A stretch of 16,663 nucleotides of DNA, from assembly GCA_900543105.1 (NCBI GenBank), contig UQQA01000047.1, positions 1-16,663 on the forward strand, in the 5' to 3' direction. The notes under the pieces were generated by a model. The model saw nothing but the letters and a program-made list of their open reading frames with translations, was not told the origin of the DNA and ran no database searches. Positions 1 to 6,941 of the stretch are shown one piece after another (positions within the stretch are counted from its first letter, which is position 1; every line of letters begins with the position of its first letter). The DNA comes from an uncultured Ruminococcus sp. GTDB lineage: Bacteria; Bacillota; Clostridia; Oscillospirales; Ruminococcaceae. The translations under genes were made by a program, and so were the position numbers.

Positions 1-1640
1 GCAGCAGCAAGAGCTACAGGGATAACTGCGAGAGCGATAGGAGCGTTGCCTGTTGCAGGGTTCTCAGGAACTACTGTATCATCAGCAGCATCTGTTGTAT
101 CGTCAGCAACATCTGTGTCGTCAGCATCAACATCATCTGTGTCGTCTGCATCAACATCATCAGCACCGTCATCGATATCGTCTGCACCATCGTCAATATC
201 AGCATCAGCATCGTCGCCAGCTTCGTCGAGGTCTTCGCCGTCATCAGCAGCGCCAGCATCTGTGGAAGCATCGTCAGCAGCAAGTGTGTAACCTGCTACA
301 TCCATAGAATCCCAGTACCAGTCAGAAGATGTAGCAAGCTGGAGTGTTCTAAGTGCAGATGCAGGATGAACGAATGCGTTACCACCAGTCATATCAGACC
401 AGCTGAAGGATACAGCAGTCTTGCTGTAAACGAAAGGTGTGATAGAGCTCTGGTTCATTGTGAGCTGGTTGTTTGCAACAAGAGCAGCATTGAAGAGGTT
501 GTTGAATGTGTAGCTGTCGGAGTAAACATTACCTGTAGCCTCATCACCAAAGAGATTGTAAAGAGCCTGTGGGAAGGACTTAAATGAATCGTCACCCATC
601 CAGCTGTCTGCTGTAGGAACACCTGTTACATAGTAATCCTGGTAAACTCTCTTAATAGAGTTTGTGGACCAGTTGCCTGCATTTTCGTTAGCATCAAGAT
701 ATGCCTTTGTAAATACGTTATCTGTAGCTGTGTTGAATGTGAATACAACATCATCATAGTTAGCGATCATATCGTTAACAACTGCAGGAACGTTAACATA
801 GCCGTTATCCTTATCCTTTGTGCCCTTAGTAGCAAGACGGCCAAAAATCTCAGATGTGCCTGTCTTTGTGTTAGAAACAGTCTTCATAGGCTTCTTAACG
901 TCTGTCTTAACAAGTTCGCCCTTGCCGTTAGACATTACATTTGCACCTGTCTTTGGATCAGCGATTGCTGCACTATCAACAACCTTAGGATATGTGTGTG
1001 CATCATCAAGCTGGCAGTAGATCTTCTGAGCCGATACGCTTGCGCTGAGTGCGCCCTGATCTTCAAATGTAAGAGCGTTTGTATCATGCTTTACAGAAAC
1101 GTCGATCTGTGAACCTGCACCGGCAAAAGCATTAAGAATACCCTTACCCTGTGTGGAGTTTTCAAGGTCAACTCTGAGAACTGCGCCAACAGCTGTTCTA
1201 TCTGTTACTGCACCTGTTGTATCATTTACATCCTCACCATTTGCATTTACATAGTAGAAAGATGTTGTTCCGTCATATTCCTTGGAACCGGTGTTTGTTG
1301 TAAATGTGAATGTGTAGTACTGCTTTGTGGAAAGGTCAGTAGCAACAACTGTGATTGTGTTGTTGAGAGCAGAGAAATCCTTTGCTGCAACAGACTTAGT
1401 AGCATCGAAGCCCTTAAGTGTGTTTACAGGATAGAAGATAGCAAGCTGCTTAGCATCGAACTTGATGTCCTTAGCTACGAAAGAAAGGCTGGAAACCTTA
1501 GCTTCTTCCTTAATTGTGAGATCATAGTGAAGGGACTGTGCTTCTGTTGCGTTTTCGTCAACAGCGGAAACTGTTGTAGCCATTGCAGATACGGCCATTG
1601 CGCATGCAGCTACTGCTGCGATTGTCTTTTTCATGTTCAT
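1..1640 (-). CDS. Secreted Asp-rich surface protein with NPxTG sorting-like tail (3' end cut by window edge)
   Basis: This minus-strand frame is open from ATG 1640 to the window edge (546 codons, no stop), so the C-terminus is missing. GGAGGA at 1648-1653 lies 7 nt before the ATG. A second ATG at 1634 is possible. Residues 1-26 form a signal peptide with two Lys, a hydrophobic Ala/Val core and a likely cut after VSA. Residues 27-450 are a long extracellular region that I do not recognise. They are followed by an Asp/Ala/Thr linker (about 451-523), then NPATG at 527-531 and a hydrophobic run entering the edge. Linker, NPxTG and hydrophobic segment in that order suggest sortase anchoring in the wall; the positively charged end that would confirm it lies outside. 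Codon use is strikingly narrow (aca, gct, gtt, aag, ctt), unlike the neighbours, which together with the strong promoter suggests high expression. It could be an adhesin or S-layer-like protein; no function is assigned. Confidence 0.88.
   Translation of the reverse strand, partial: MNMKKTIAAVAACAMAVSAMATTVSAVDENATEAQSLHYDLTIKEEAKVSSLSFVAKDIKFDAKQLAIFYPVNTLKGFDATKSVAAKDFSALNNTITVVATDLSTKQYYTFTFTTNTGSKEYDGTTSFYYVNANGEDVNDTTGAVTDRTAVGAVLRVDLENSTQGKGILNAFAGAGSQIDVSVKHDTNALTFEDQGALSASVSAQKIYCQLDDAHTYPKVVDSAAIADPKTGANVMSNGKGELVKTDVKKPMKTVSNTKTGTSEIFGRLATKGTKDKDNGYVNVPAVVNDMIANYDDVVFTFNTATDNVFTKAYLDANENAGNWSTNSIKRVYQDYYVTGVPTADSWMGDDSFKSFPQALYNLFGDEATGNVYSDSYTFNNLFNAALVANNQLTMNQSSITPFVYSKTAVSFSWSDMTGGNAFVHPASALRTLQLATSSDWYWDSMDVAGYTLAADDASTDAGAADDGEDLDEAGDDADADIDDGADDIDDGADDVDADDTDDVDADDTDVADDTTDAADDTVVPENPATGNAPIALAVIPVALAA
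63..290 (-). repeat. Asp-rich low-complexity coding repeat
   Basis: This stretch encodes the acidic linker of the surface protein. Imperfect units such as DDGADDID and VDADDTDD recur, made of GAT/GAC with GCT, GTT and ACA. The short tandem units would be prone to slippage, so the linker length may vary between strains. In sorted wall proteins such linkers usually span the peptidoglycan. The open frames rich in Ser, His and Gln on the opposite strand are mirror images of this repeat. Confidence 0.75.
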
Positions 1641-1722
1641 GAAAAATTCCTCCTTGTTTTGTTTTGTTTTTCTTTATTTATTTCCAAATATAAAATGGAA
1701 ATCAATAGAATGTTGGTGTTCC

Positions 1723-1751
1723 GAGTGCTTATACGTTTTATGTACTCACTC
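1723..1751 (-). promoter_or_regulatory. 5' leader stem-loop of the surface-protein mRNA
   Basis: In the minus-strand transcript GAGTG (1751-1747) pairs with CACTC (1727-1723). Inside it GTAC (1745-1742) pairs with GTAT (1734-1731) using one G-U, around a 7-nt loop. The hairpin would begin about 10 nt after the predicted start of transcription in a leader of about 120 nt. Stem-loops near the 5' end often stabilise abundant messages; that role is inferred here. I do not recognise a riboswitch. Confidence 0.45.
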
Positions 1752-1767
1752 TTAACATCGTGCTTTT

Positions 1768-1796
1768 ATTCTACCATTTCATTCGCAAACTGTCAA
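1768..1796 (-). promoter_or_regulatory. Sigma-A type promoter of the surface-protein gene
   Basis: Read on the minus strand, TTGACA (1796-1791) is a perfect -35. A 17-nt spacer leads to TAGAAT (1773-1768), a five-of-six -10. The DNA just upstream (1797-1855) is A/T-rich like an UP element. Transcription should begin near 1761, giving a leader of about 120 nt. Confidence 0.85.
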
Positions 1797-1853
1797 TGTA
1801 CATCTGTCACAAATTTAAAATTCAAAATTCGGTGTATTATATAATTTTTTACT

Positions 1854-1879
1854 AAAAATCAGCCGAATAAGCCGATTTT
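1854..1879 (-). terminator. Rho-independent terminator of the 1946-6766 operon
   Basis: In minus-strand RNA AAAATCGGCT (1879-1870) pairs with GGCTGATTTT (1864-1855) around a 5-nt loop, and a run of five U follows. Two of the ten pairs are G-U. On the plus strand the same positions give A-C mismatches, so the hairpin is specific to minus-strand transcripts. It lies about 70 nt beyond the stop of the last operon gene and before the surface-protein promoter. Confidence 0.75.
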
Positions 1880-1891
1880 ATGCGTTTTTTT

Positions 1892-1927
1892 GTTACTTTG
1901 CGTTACCGTTTGTAACTCCTTTGTAAT
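1892..1927. repeat. Helically spaced GTTAC/GTAAC pentamers
   Basis: GTTAC at 1892 and 1902, GTAAC at 1912 and GTAAT at 1923 start 10, 10 and 11 nt apart, about one DNA turn each. The central pair is a perfect inverted repeat, GTTAC-CGTTT-GTAAC. The block lies between the last operon gene and its terminator. The rest of the 305-nt gap 1641-1945 holds the leader, promoter and terminator listed separately; I see no gene in it. Confidence 0.4.
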
Positions 1928-1945
1928 CTTTTACACCACAAGGAC

Positions 1946-2872
1946 TTAACGGAATATATTGAAATATTTTATACCGCCCGTGAGCTTTCTGAGCATTTCA
2001 AGGCGTACCTTATCCCTTGTTTCGGGCTTTGCAAAATAGTACATATAGGTTTCGAGCATCTCGATATCGGAGGCACTTCTGCCCTCGAGCTTGAACTCCC
2101 TGAATCCCATCGGGAGATATTTTTCCTGAATGGCTTCGGGCGAGATAAATGTCGGCAGTTCCGTGATATCATAGATCGTTCTTGACATAAACGGACATTC
2201 AAAGTCCTTGAATGTAAGCTGTCCGCCGACTGCGGAATAGCCTGCATTGCAGCGTTCGATCTGCATTTTTCCGATCGCCTTGTAATGCTCGCCGCGGCGG
2301 GGGCAGTTCGGCTGACAGAGCGCATTTACAAGAATTTCGCATCTGCCTTTGTCCTTTATCTTTTCAAGCTCGTCAAATTTATTGTTCCAGTTATAGTCGA
2401 GAACGACAAGGTTATAGGGCTTTTCAAGCTCGGCATTTACGCCGTCCATGTCCCTTATCTCCTTGCAGGTCGAGGAGGTTATCTTATACCGCGGGTAATT
2501 TTCACGGATATATTTTTCGAGCATCTCACTCATAACAATGACCTGATTTATGCCGTTGTCAGCCATTTTCAGTATCTCATTGCAGTTTTTGTCTGAAAGA
2601 TGCTCCTCGGTGATAAGAGGGTTCGTGAACGTGAAGCGGATAGGGACTTTCAGCTCGTCAAAGGCCTTGATGATGAATTCGGTGAACTTAGGGTCAAATT
2701 CTCCGCTGACACCGCGTCCACCGTTCCACGTCGAACCGTCAAAGCTGCCGAAAACGGAAGCGATCTCCAGTCCGTCGGTGAAATATTCGGGGTGTTCACG
2801 GAGGTTTTCTATCATCAGTTTGTTAAGGCTGAAGTGGTTTGTAAAGCTTGGGAGATGAAAATATATACTCAT
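1946..2872 (-). CDS. Cys-rich U32-like (Fe-S type) protein of unknown function
   Basis: The protein has 308 residues from ATG 2872, with AAAGGA (2882-2887) 9 nt upstream. A longer frame from TTG 2896 would swallow that site and is rejected. It reads as an intracellular alternating strand/helix protein, probably a TIM barrel, with no signal peptide. The centre has C178, the cluster ALCQPNCPRR (C186, C190), then C208 and C226; C97 and C136 lie earlier. A set of Cys late in a barrel recalls the U32 group (YegQ/UbiU/UbiV/RlhA), several members of which bind a 4Fe-4S cluster and serve RNA or quinone hydroxylation rather than proteolysis. The family link is inferred from overall look, not a firm motif. 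It is the last gene of its operon, 42 nt after the MTA/SAH deaminase, and is followed by a terminator. Substrate unknown. Confidence 0.8.
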   Translation of the reverse strand: MSIYFHLPSFTNHFSLNKLMIENLREHPEYFTDGLEIASVFGSFDGSTWNGGRGVSGEFDPKFTEFIIKAFDELKVPIRFTFTNPLITEEHLSDKNCNEILKMADNGINQVIVMSEMLEKYIRENYPRYKITSSTCKEIRDMDGVNAELEKPYNLVVLDYNWNNKFDELEKIKDKGRCEILVNALCQPNCPRRGEHYKAIGKMQIERCNAGYSAVGGQLTFKDFECPFMSRTIYDITELPTFISPEAIQEKYLPMGFREFKLEGRSASDIEMLETYMYYFAKPETRDKVRLEMLRKLTGGIKYFNIFR

Positions 2873-2914
2873 TTTTCTTTTTCCTTTCTCGGGCAAAATA
2901 ATGCAAAGCCGCCG

Positions 2915-4201
2915 TTATTCACTCAACATTCTTCTAAGCGAAATATCCGCATCGGCGTATGTTTTTTCGAGGTCGATAGTGGTGAATTCGCCGTTCTCAT
3001 AGAGAATTTTTCCTGCGCACATCGTCAGCAGGACATTCTGCTTCGAGCCGCTGTAAACGAGATTCTTGGGGATATTGTGGAGAGGGCGCATATTCGGTGC
3101 ATTGAGGTCGATAACGATAAGGTCGGCTTTCTTGCCCTTTGCGATGCCGTCGCAGCTGTCAAGTCCCATTGCGTTCGCCGAGCCGCAGCAAGCCATACGC
3201 AGGATCCTGTCCGCAGGCATTGCCGCCGCATCCTTGAGCTGTATCTTCTGCAAAACAGCCGCAAGGTACATTTCACGGAACATATCGAGGGCGTTGTTGC
3301 TCGCCGCACCGTCCGTACCTATTGCAAGCTTTATGCCCTTTTCCGTCATTTTCACAAGCGGAGCGATGCCGCTCGCAAGCTTTGCGTTCGAGCAGGGGTT
3401 CGTGACTGCCCAGAGTCCTCTTCTGCGGAAAATTTCGATATCGTTGTCGCTCATATATACGCAGTGGAAACCGCCGCCGCCGTACTCGAACACGCCCGCT
3501 CTTTCCATAAGCTCGGTCGGGGTATAGCCGTGTCGTCCGATACACTCCTTCGTTTCGGAGAGAGTTTCGCTGTTGTGGGCGTAAACGGGGGCTTTGTACT
3601 TCTTCGCCAGCTCGCCTATGCCGTTGATTATCGAAACGTGAGTTGTATATTCGGCGTGGAAGCCAAGACGGTAGCTGACAAATTCGCTTCTGTCCTTATA
3701 CTTATTGTATAATGTTTCAAGCTTGTTGAGGGCAAAGTCGCACTCGTCGTCCGAGCCTGCGACCGAACCGCACATTATTGTGCGGAAGCCCGTTTCCTCG
3801 GAAGCCTTCGCCATATATTCGGGTTCAAAATACATATCGAAATCCGCCGTTATGCCGCTTGTGAGGTACTCGGCGAAAGCAATTTTCGAGAAAGTATAGA
3901 TATCATCACCCGTGAGCTTTGCCTCCATTGGGAAAACCTGCTTGAAAAGCCAGTCCTGCAAGGGGAGGTCGTCCGCATACGAGCGGAGGAATGTCATTGC
4001 CGAGTGGGTGTGCGCATTCTTGAACGAGGGCATTATAAGGTTGCCGTTGAGGTTTATCTCACGTTCAAAAGCGCCTTTAGGTGCGTTTTCGCTGTCGCCG
4101 ACGTAGGAAATAACTCTGCCGTCGGTGTGAACCTCGCCGAAATCGACATTCATTCCGTTTTCAAGGCTCAAAATTCGTGCATTGTAAAAGCGTACAGCCA
4201 T
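2915..4201 (-). CDS. mtaD: 5'-methylthioadenosine/S-adenosylhomocysteine deaminase (amidohydrolase)
   Basis: This 428-residue cytosolic enzyme should deaminate S-adenosylhomocysteine, methylthioadenosine or adenosine to the inosine form, as part of recycling S-adenosylmethionine by-products. Visible metal ligands are the NAHTH motif (H64, H66), H209 in AHNSE and D297 in IGTDGAASNN. E212 and H246 match the catalytic Glu and His of the Thermotoga SAH deaminase TM0936, and H182 its substrate-side His. Length and residue order fit the family throughout. The start is ATG 4201, 1 nt after the TGA of the TadA fusion, with a GGAG inside the end of that gene, so translation is probably coupled. Substrate preference cannot be read from sequence; related amidohydrolases act on guanine or other adenosine derivatives. 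Confidence 0.9.
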   Translation of the reverse strand: MAVRFYNARILSLENGMNVDFGEVHTDGRVISYVGDSENAPKGAFEREINLNGNLIMPSFKNAHTHSAMTFLRSYADDLPLQDWLFKQVFPMEAKLTGDDIYTFSKIAFAEYLTSGITADFDMYFEPEYMAKASEETGFRTIMCGSVAGSDDECDFALNKLETLYNKYKDRSEFVSYRLGFHAEYTTHVSIINGIGELAKKYKAPVYAHNSETLSETKECIGRHGYTPTELMERAGVFEYGGGGFHCVYMSDNDIEIFRRRGLWAVTNPCSNAKLASGIAPLVKMTEKGIKLAIGTDGAASNNALDMFREMYLAAVLQKIQLKDAAAMPADRILRMACCGSANAMGLDSCDGIAKGKKADLIVIDLNAPNMRPLHNIPKNLVYSGSKQNVLLTMCAGKILYENGEFTTIDLEKTYADADISLRRMLSE

Positions 4202-4202
4202 T

Positions 4203-5612
4203 TCAGTTCATCTCCTTTATCATTTCCGTGTAGCCAAGCTCACGGAATCCCATTTTTTTATACAGATTGTATGCTGTTTCATTTTCGGGTTCGACTTCAA
4301 GGCGGTATCTTCCCGTCACGCTGTCGAAGCGTTCAAAAAGCCGCTCGAAGAAGGTATTTCCCAAGCCTTTTCCTCTGAATTCGGGCAAAATATACAAGTC
4401 CTCGACCCAGACGGTCAGAGCGGCACTCTCGGTCTGGAAAGTTTTCGCGATAGCGGCATATCCTGCTCTTTCTCCGTTATGGATAAGGATAAACCCCTCA
4501 ATATAAACGTCCGAGCGCATCATTTCGGCAAAGATAGCTTCAAGCTTTTTCATCGGGAGAGGTTTTTCCACCGCATCGGTGTGGTAAAAGGTATCCGCCG
4601 CACCGAGGAAGAACTCCCTGTCTTCTTCCCCGATCTTTCGGACGGAATTTATATCGTATTGATAGAAGAAATCGTCCATAACATAGCCGTTCCCGATATC
4701 GGTAACGCCCTCGCCGATACGCTTAAAGCCGAGCTTTTCATAAACTGCAATAGAGTTCGCATTGTATTTGTTCACCGTGAGCCATACCGAACGCAGCGAA
4801 CGCTCGGAGGCGATATTTTTTATAAGCCTGAAAGCCGCCGAAGCATAGCCCTTTCCGCGGAATTCCTTTTTTATATAAAGCTTGGATAAAAAGAGCCTTT
4901 TTCCATCATTTTTTATGGCAGTATAGCCGATATGCTCACCGTTTCGGTGTATATAATAGTATTCGTAGCCGTCATTTTTCATCTGCTCGGTCATAGCTTT
5001 TTCCGACTGGAACTTTTCGACCATATAATCTATCTGCTCCGCCGAAAGTATTGAGGGAAACCACTCGTGCCATATCTCGTCTGCGATCGCGGCGAGGTTT
5101 CTGACCTGCTCCGCTGATTCTATTTTTATAAGCTTTATTCCGTTCATTCCGTTTTTCTTCTTTCTGAGTGCGCCGAAGAAGCTTTTCAATTGAGCTTCAC
5201 ATTCGGTTCTCATCACTCCGCCTTTTATAATAGTATAGCTTCCGCAAAGCTCAAAGAGATTCGCCCTTGAACCTGCAAAGCCGTTTTTCATATCCGATGC
5301 GCCGAAAACAACTCTGTCGAGCCGAGCGTTCGCTATCGCACCTGCGCACATCGGACAGGGTTCAAGCGTGACGAACATTTCGCACCCCGAGAGCCTCCAG
5401 CCGCCAAGCTTTTCGCAAGCGCTTGCAATAGCCGATATTTCGGCGTGACCGAGCGCAGTTCTGCCCTTTTCGCGGGTATTTCTTCCCGTTCCGACAATTT
5501 CGCCGTCGCTTTTTCTGACTATGACCGCGCCTATCGGAGCTTCGCCGTCAGCGGCGGCTTCATCTGCCAGCATACGCGCTTTTTCCATATAAAATTCGTC
5601 ATTTCTCATCAT
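4203..5612 (-). CDS. tadA: tRNA adenosine-34 deaminase fused to two GNAT acetyltransferase domains
   Basis: One frame of 469 residues holds three domains. Residues 1-155 are a complete TadA, which converts A34 to inosine in tRNA-Arg(ACG): H56-A-E58 and the PCPMC motif (C86, C89) match the zinc and proton-shuttle residues of E. coli TadA within one position. Residues 156-320 are a GNAT domain with the acetyl-CoA loop RGKGYA (252-257). Residues 321-469 are a second GNAT with RGKGLG (413-418). TadA alone is normally about 150-170 residues, so the fusion is unusual. ATG 5612 overlaps the TGA of the upstream gene by 4 nt; ATG 5609 is the alternative. No good ribosome site is visible, so coupling is likely. 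An upstream extension to 5705 lies inside the previous gene and is rejected. The TadA/GNAT junction falls at an A-rich stretch (see findings). The acetyl acceptors are unknown. Confidence 0.9.
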   Translation of the reverse strand: MMRNDEFYMEKARMLADEAAADGEAPIGAVIVRKSDGEIVGTGRNTREKGRTALGHAEISAIASACEKLGGWRLSGCEMFVTLEPCPMCAGAIANARLDRVVFGASDMKNGFAGSRANLFELCGSYTIIKGGVMRTECEAQLKSFFGALRKKKNGMNGIKLIKIESAEQVRNLAAIADEIWHEWFPSILSAEQIDYMVEKFQSEKAMTEQMKNDGYEYYYIHRNGEHIGYTAIKNDGKRLFLSKLYIKKEFRGKGYASAAFRLIKNIASERSLRSVWLTVNKYNANSIAVYEKLGFKRIGEGVTDIGNGYVMDDFFYQYDINSVRKIGEEDREFFLGAADTFYHTDAVEKPLPMKKLEAIFAEMMRSDVYIEGFILIHNGERAGYAAIAKTFQTESAALTVWVEDLYILPEFRGKGLGNTFFERLFERFDSVTGRYRLEVEPENETAYNLYKKMGFRELGYTEMIKEMN

Positions 5613-6766
5613 ACACGCATCACAAAAGTTATATTTATAATAGTATGTATAATTATTATCGTCAAACCGATAACAACGGGGATAGATGAAACGATTATTC
5701 CGCACTTGTCGGTAAAGCTGAGATATCTTCCCTTGAAATTCAGCGAAAAGTTATTGCTGTGTTCAATCAGAAGCTTTATAAAGCTTACCAGTCCGACAGC
5801 AAGTATCACGAACATCACTGTCATTACGATAAGTCCGCCGTTTTCTTCGCTTGCAAACTCGTCTATCATAAACACGCCGTAGGAAACAGCCGCCATTGTT
5901 ATGCGCATAAGTATCGCTGTAATGACCGAACCCGTCCGCACGGTGAAATATCCGATTACGAGCGATGAAACGAACACATAGCAGAATGTGCTGAGGTTAT
6001 AGGTTATGATCGAAGTGAGCAGAGCCGTTATAACTATCGCGAAGCCGTCGCCGAACTGCCTTAAAAGCTGCAGAAGCGCGCCGCGCGTATGTATTTCGCT
6101 TATAATGGGTATCAATATTATATGTACTGTTAAATAGAGCACGAGAACAGCCTTGCTGTCGGGTATATCGAAAAGCTTATCTTTTTCTATGCCGACAAAA
6201 TGCAGTATCTGCTCATAAACGCCCGAAGCCGCTGTACAGCAGCCTGCGGTAAAAAGCATCACGGGGACTGCGTATCTGAAGAGTGTTCTGTTCGTTATCC
6301 TTGTCGGTATCATTACCTTTATCGGCATCTGCATTTTTTTATAGACATACAGAAGCGGTATCAGACGCTTTATAACGCTGAAAAAGGTATCTATCGCAAG
6401 AATGAGCCATTCATTCCCGTAAAAAGTTTTCGTGTATTTATCGAAATAGATATCCGCGCCGAATACCGTGAGCAGATTCGGAACGGCATATTTATACAAA
6501 AGGTCGATGATGCCGAGTATCATCATTGTTACACCGATGACGTTCATAACCCTGCGCAGAGCGTTTCTTTCGGCAGCTTCGGGATAATCCGTCACAAAGC
6601 CGTAGCCGTCAAGGTAGGTAAGCTCATTCGGCTTGCTGACATAATAAAATCCGATAGAATCCTTACGCTTTCTCCGCCATGCCTTGAACATTTCGTTATA
6701 GGTCTTGTCCTGATAGCGCCAGTTAAGGCGGTCGTCATCAGTTCGGTCGATCTGTTTTAACGGCAT
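5609..6766 (-). CDS. CPBP-like (CAAX protease/Abi family) membrane protein with degenerate active site
   Basis: This 385-residue polytopic membrane protein has a soluble charged N-terminus (about 1-70) and roughly eight hydrophobic segments. The layout of SEIHTRG (223-229), a further segment near 251-275 and RTGSVITAILMR (277-288) follows the CPBP/Rce1 glutamic intramembrane protease fold. The usual EExxxR motif has Ser for the first Glu, the motif-2 His is replaced near S259, and the motif-3 His/Asn pair near 288-292 is R and A. It is therefore probably not a protease. ATG 6766 is preceded by AGGAG at 7 nt. It is the first gene of a four-gene operon and overlaps the TadA fusion by 4 nt. CPBP proteins are known in bacteriocin self-immunity and membrane processing; no specific role can be given here, and the family call is moderately sure. 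Confidence 0.78.
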   Translation of the reverse strand: MPLKQIDRTDDDRLNWRYQDKTYNEMFKAWRRKRKDSIGFYYVSKPNELTYLDGYGFVTDYPEAAERNALRRVMNVIGVTMMILGIIDLLYKYAVPNLLTVFGADIYFDKYTKTFYGNEWLILAIDTFFSVIKRLIPLLYVYKKMQMPIKVMIPTRITNRTLFRYAVPVMLFTAGCCTAASGVYEQILHFVGIEKDKLFDIPDSKAVLVLYLTVHIILIPIISEIHTRGALLQLLRQFGDGFAIVITALLTSIITYNLSTFCYVFVSSLVIGYFTVRTGSVITAILMRITMAAVSYGVFMIDEFASEENGGLIVMTVMFVILAVGLVSFIKLLIEHSNNFSLNFKGRYLSFTDKCGIIVSSIPVVIGLTIIIIHTIINITFVMRV

Positions 6767-6801
6767 AAAAACGCTCCTTTCCGCAGTTATACTTATAAAT
6801 T

Positions 6802-6810
6802 ATTATATCA
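6802..6810 (-). promoter_or_regulatory. Extended -10 promoter of the CPBP/TadA operon
   Basis: Read on the minus strand, TG-A-TATAAT occupies 6810-6802: a perfect -10 with the TGn extension. No good -35 lies at 17 nt, which extended -10 promoters tolerate. Transcription would begin about 30 nt before ATG 6766. Confidence 0.6.
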
Positions 6811-6922
6811 CGAAATTATGACTATTTATAAACGAAAATATATATATTTTCTAACAATAGAGTTCGTCAGAATCAACAACTACAACGTTTTATTTTTGGC
6901 GCATTTTTGTTTATCTTTTTAA

Positions 6923-6937
6923 TTGTTAATAAAACAA
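6923..6937. promoter_or_regulatory. Possible regulator site TTGTT-AATAA-AACAA
   Basis: This inverted repeat has perfect 5-nt arms with 5 nt between them, in the divergent region between the CPBP operon and the MarR gene. MarR proteins commonly bind short A/T-rich palindromes of this size. Assignment to the adjacent MarR gene is inferred; the very AT-rich surroundings make chance repeats common. Confidence 0.35.
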
Positions 6938-6941
6938 ACTA

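Noticed and set aside
63..290. CRISPR-like or satellite array
   Set aside because: Units are short, imperfect and multiples of three in the coding frame, without unique spacers.
46..307. Ser-rich and Gln/His-rich plus-strand frames
   Set aside because: They are mirror images of the GAT/GAC repeat coding the Asp-rich linker.
1641..1767. Riboswitch in the surface-protein leader
   Set aside because: Only a simple bulged hairpin is visible; no conserved riboswitch core was recognised.
1527..1844. Cys-rich plus-strand frame of 105 codons
   Set aside because: It begins inside the antisense of the signal peptide, has no ribosome site and runs across the strong minus-strand promoter.
2873..2896. 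TTG 2896 as start of the U32-like gene
   Set aside because: ATG 2872 has AAAGGA at 9 nt; the TTG has no site and the added residues are basic and unlike a conserved start.
2600..3712. Long plus-strand open frame of about 370 codons opposite the deaminase and U32-like genes
   Set aside because: It mirrors two well-supported genes, has no ribosome site or recognisable motif, and crosses the boundary between the two genes.
5613..5705. Upstream extension of the TadA fusion to ATG 5705
   Set aside because: It lies inside the CPBP coding region, is unlike any TadA N-terminus, and the ATGA overlap at 5609-5612 gives the canonical TadA start.
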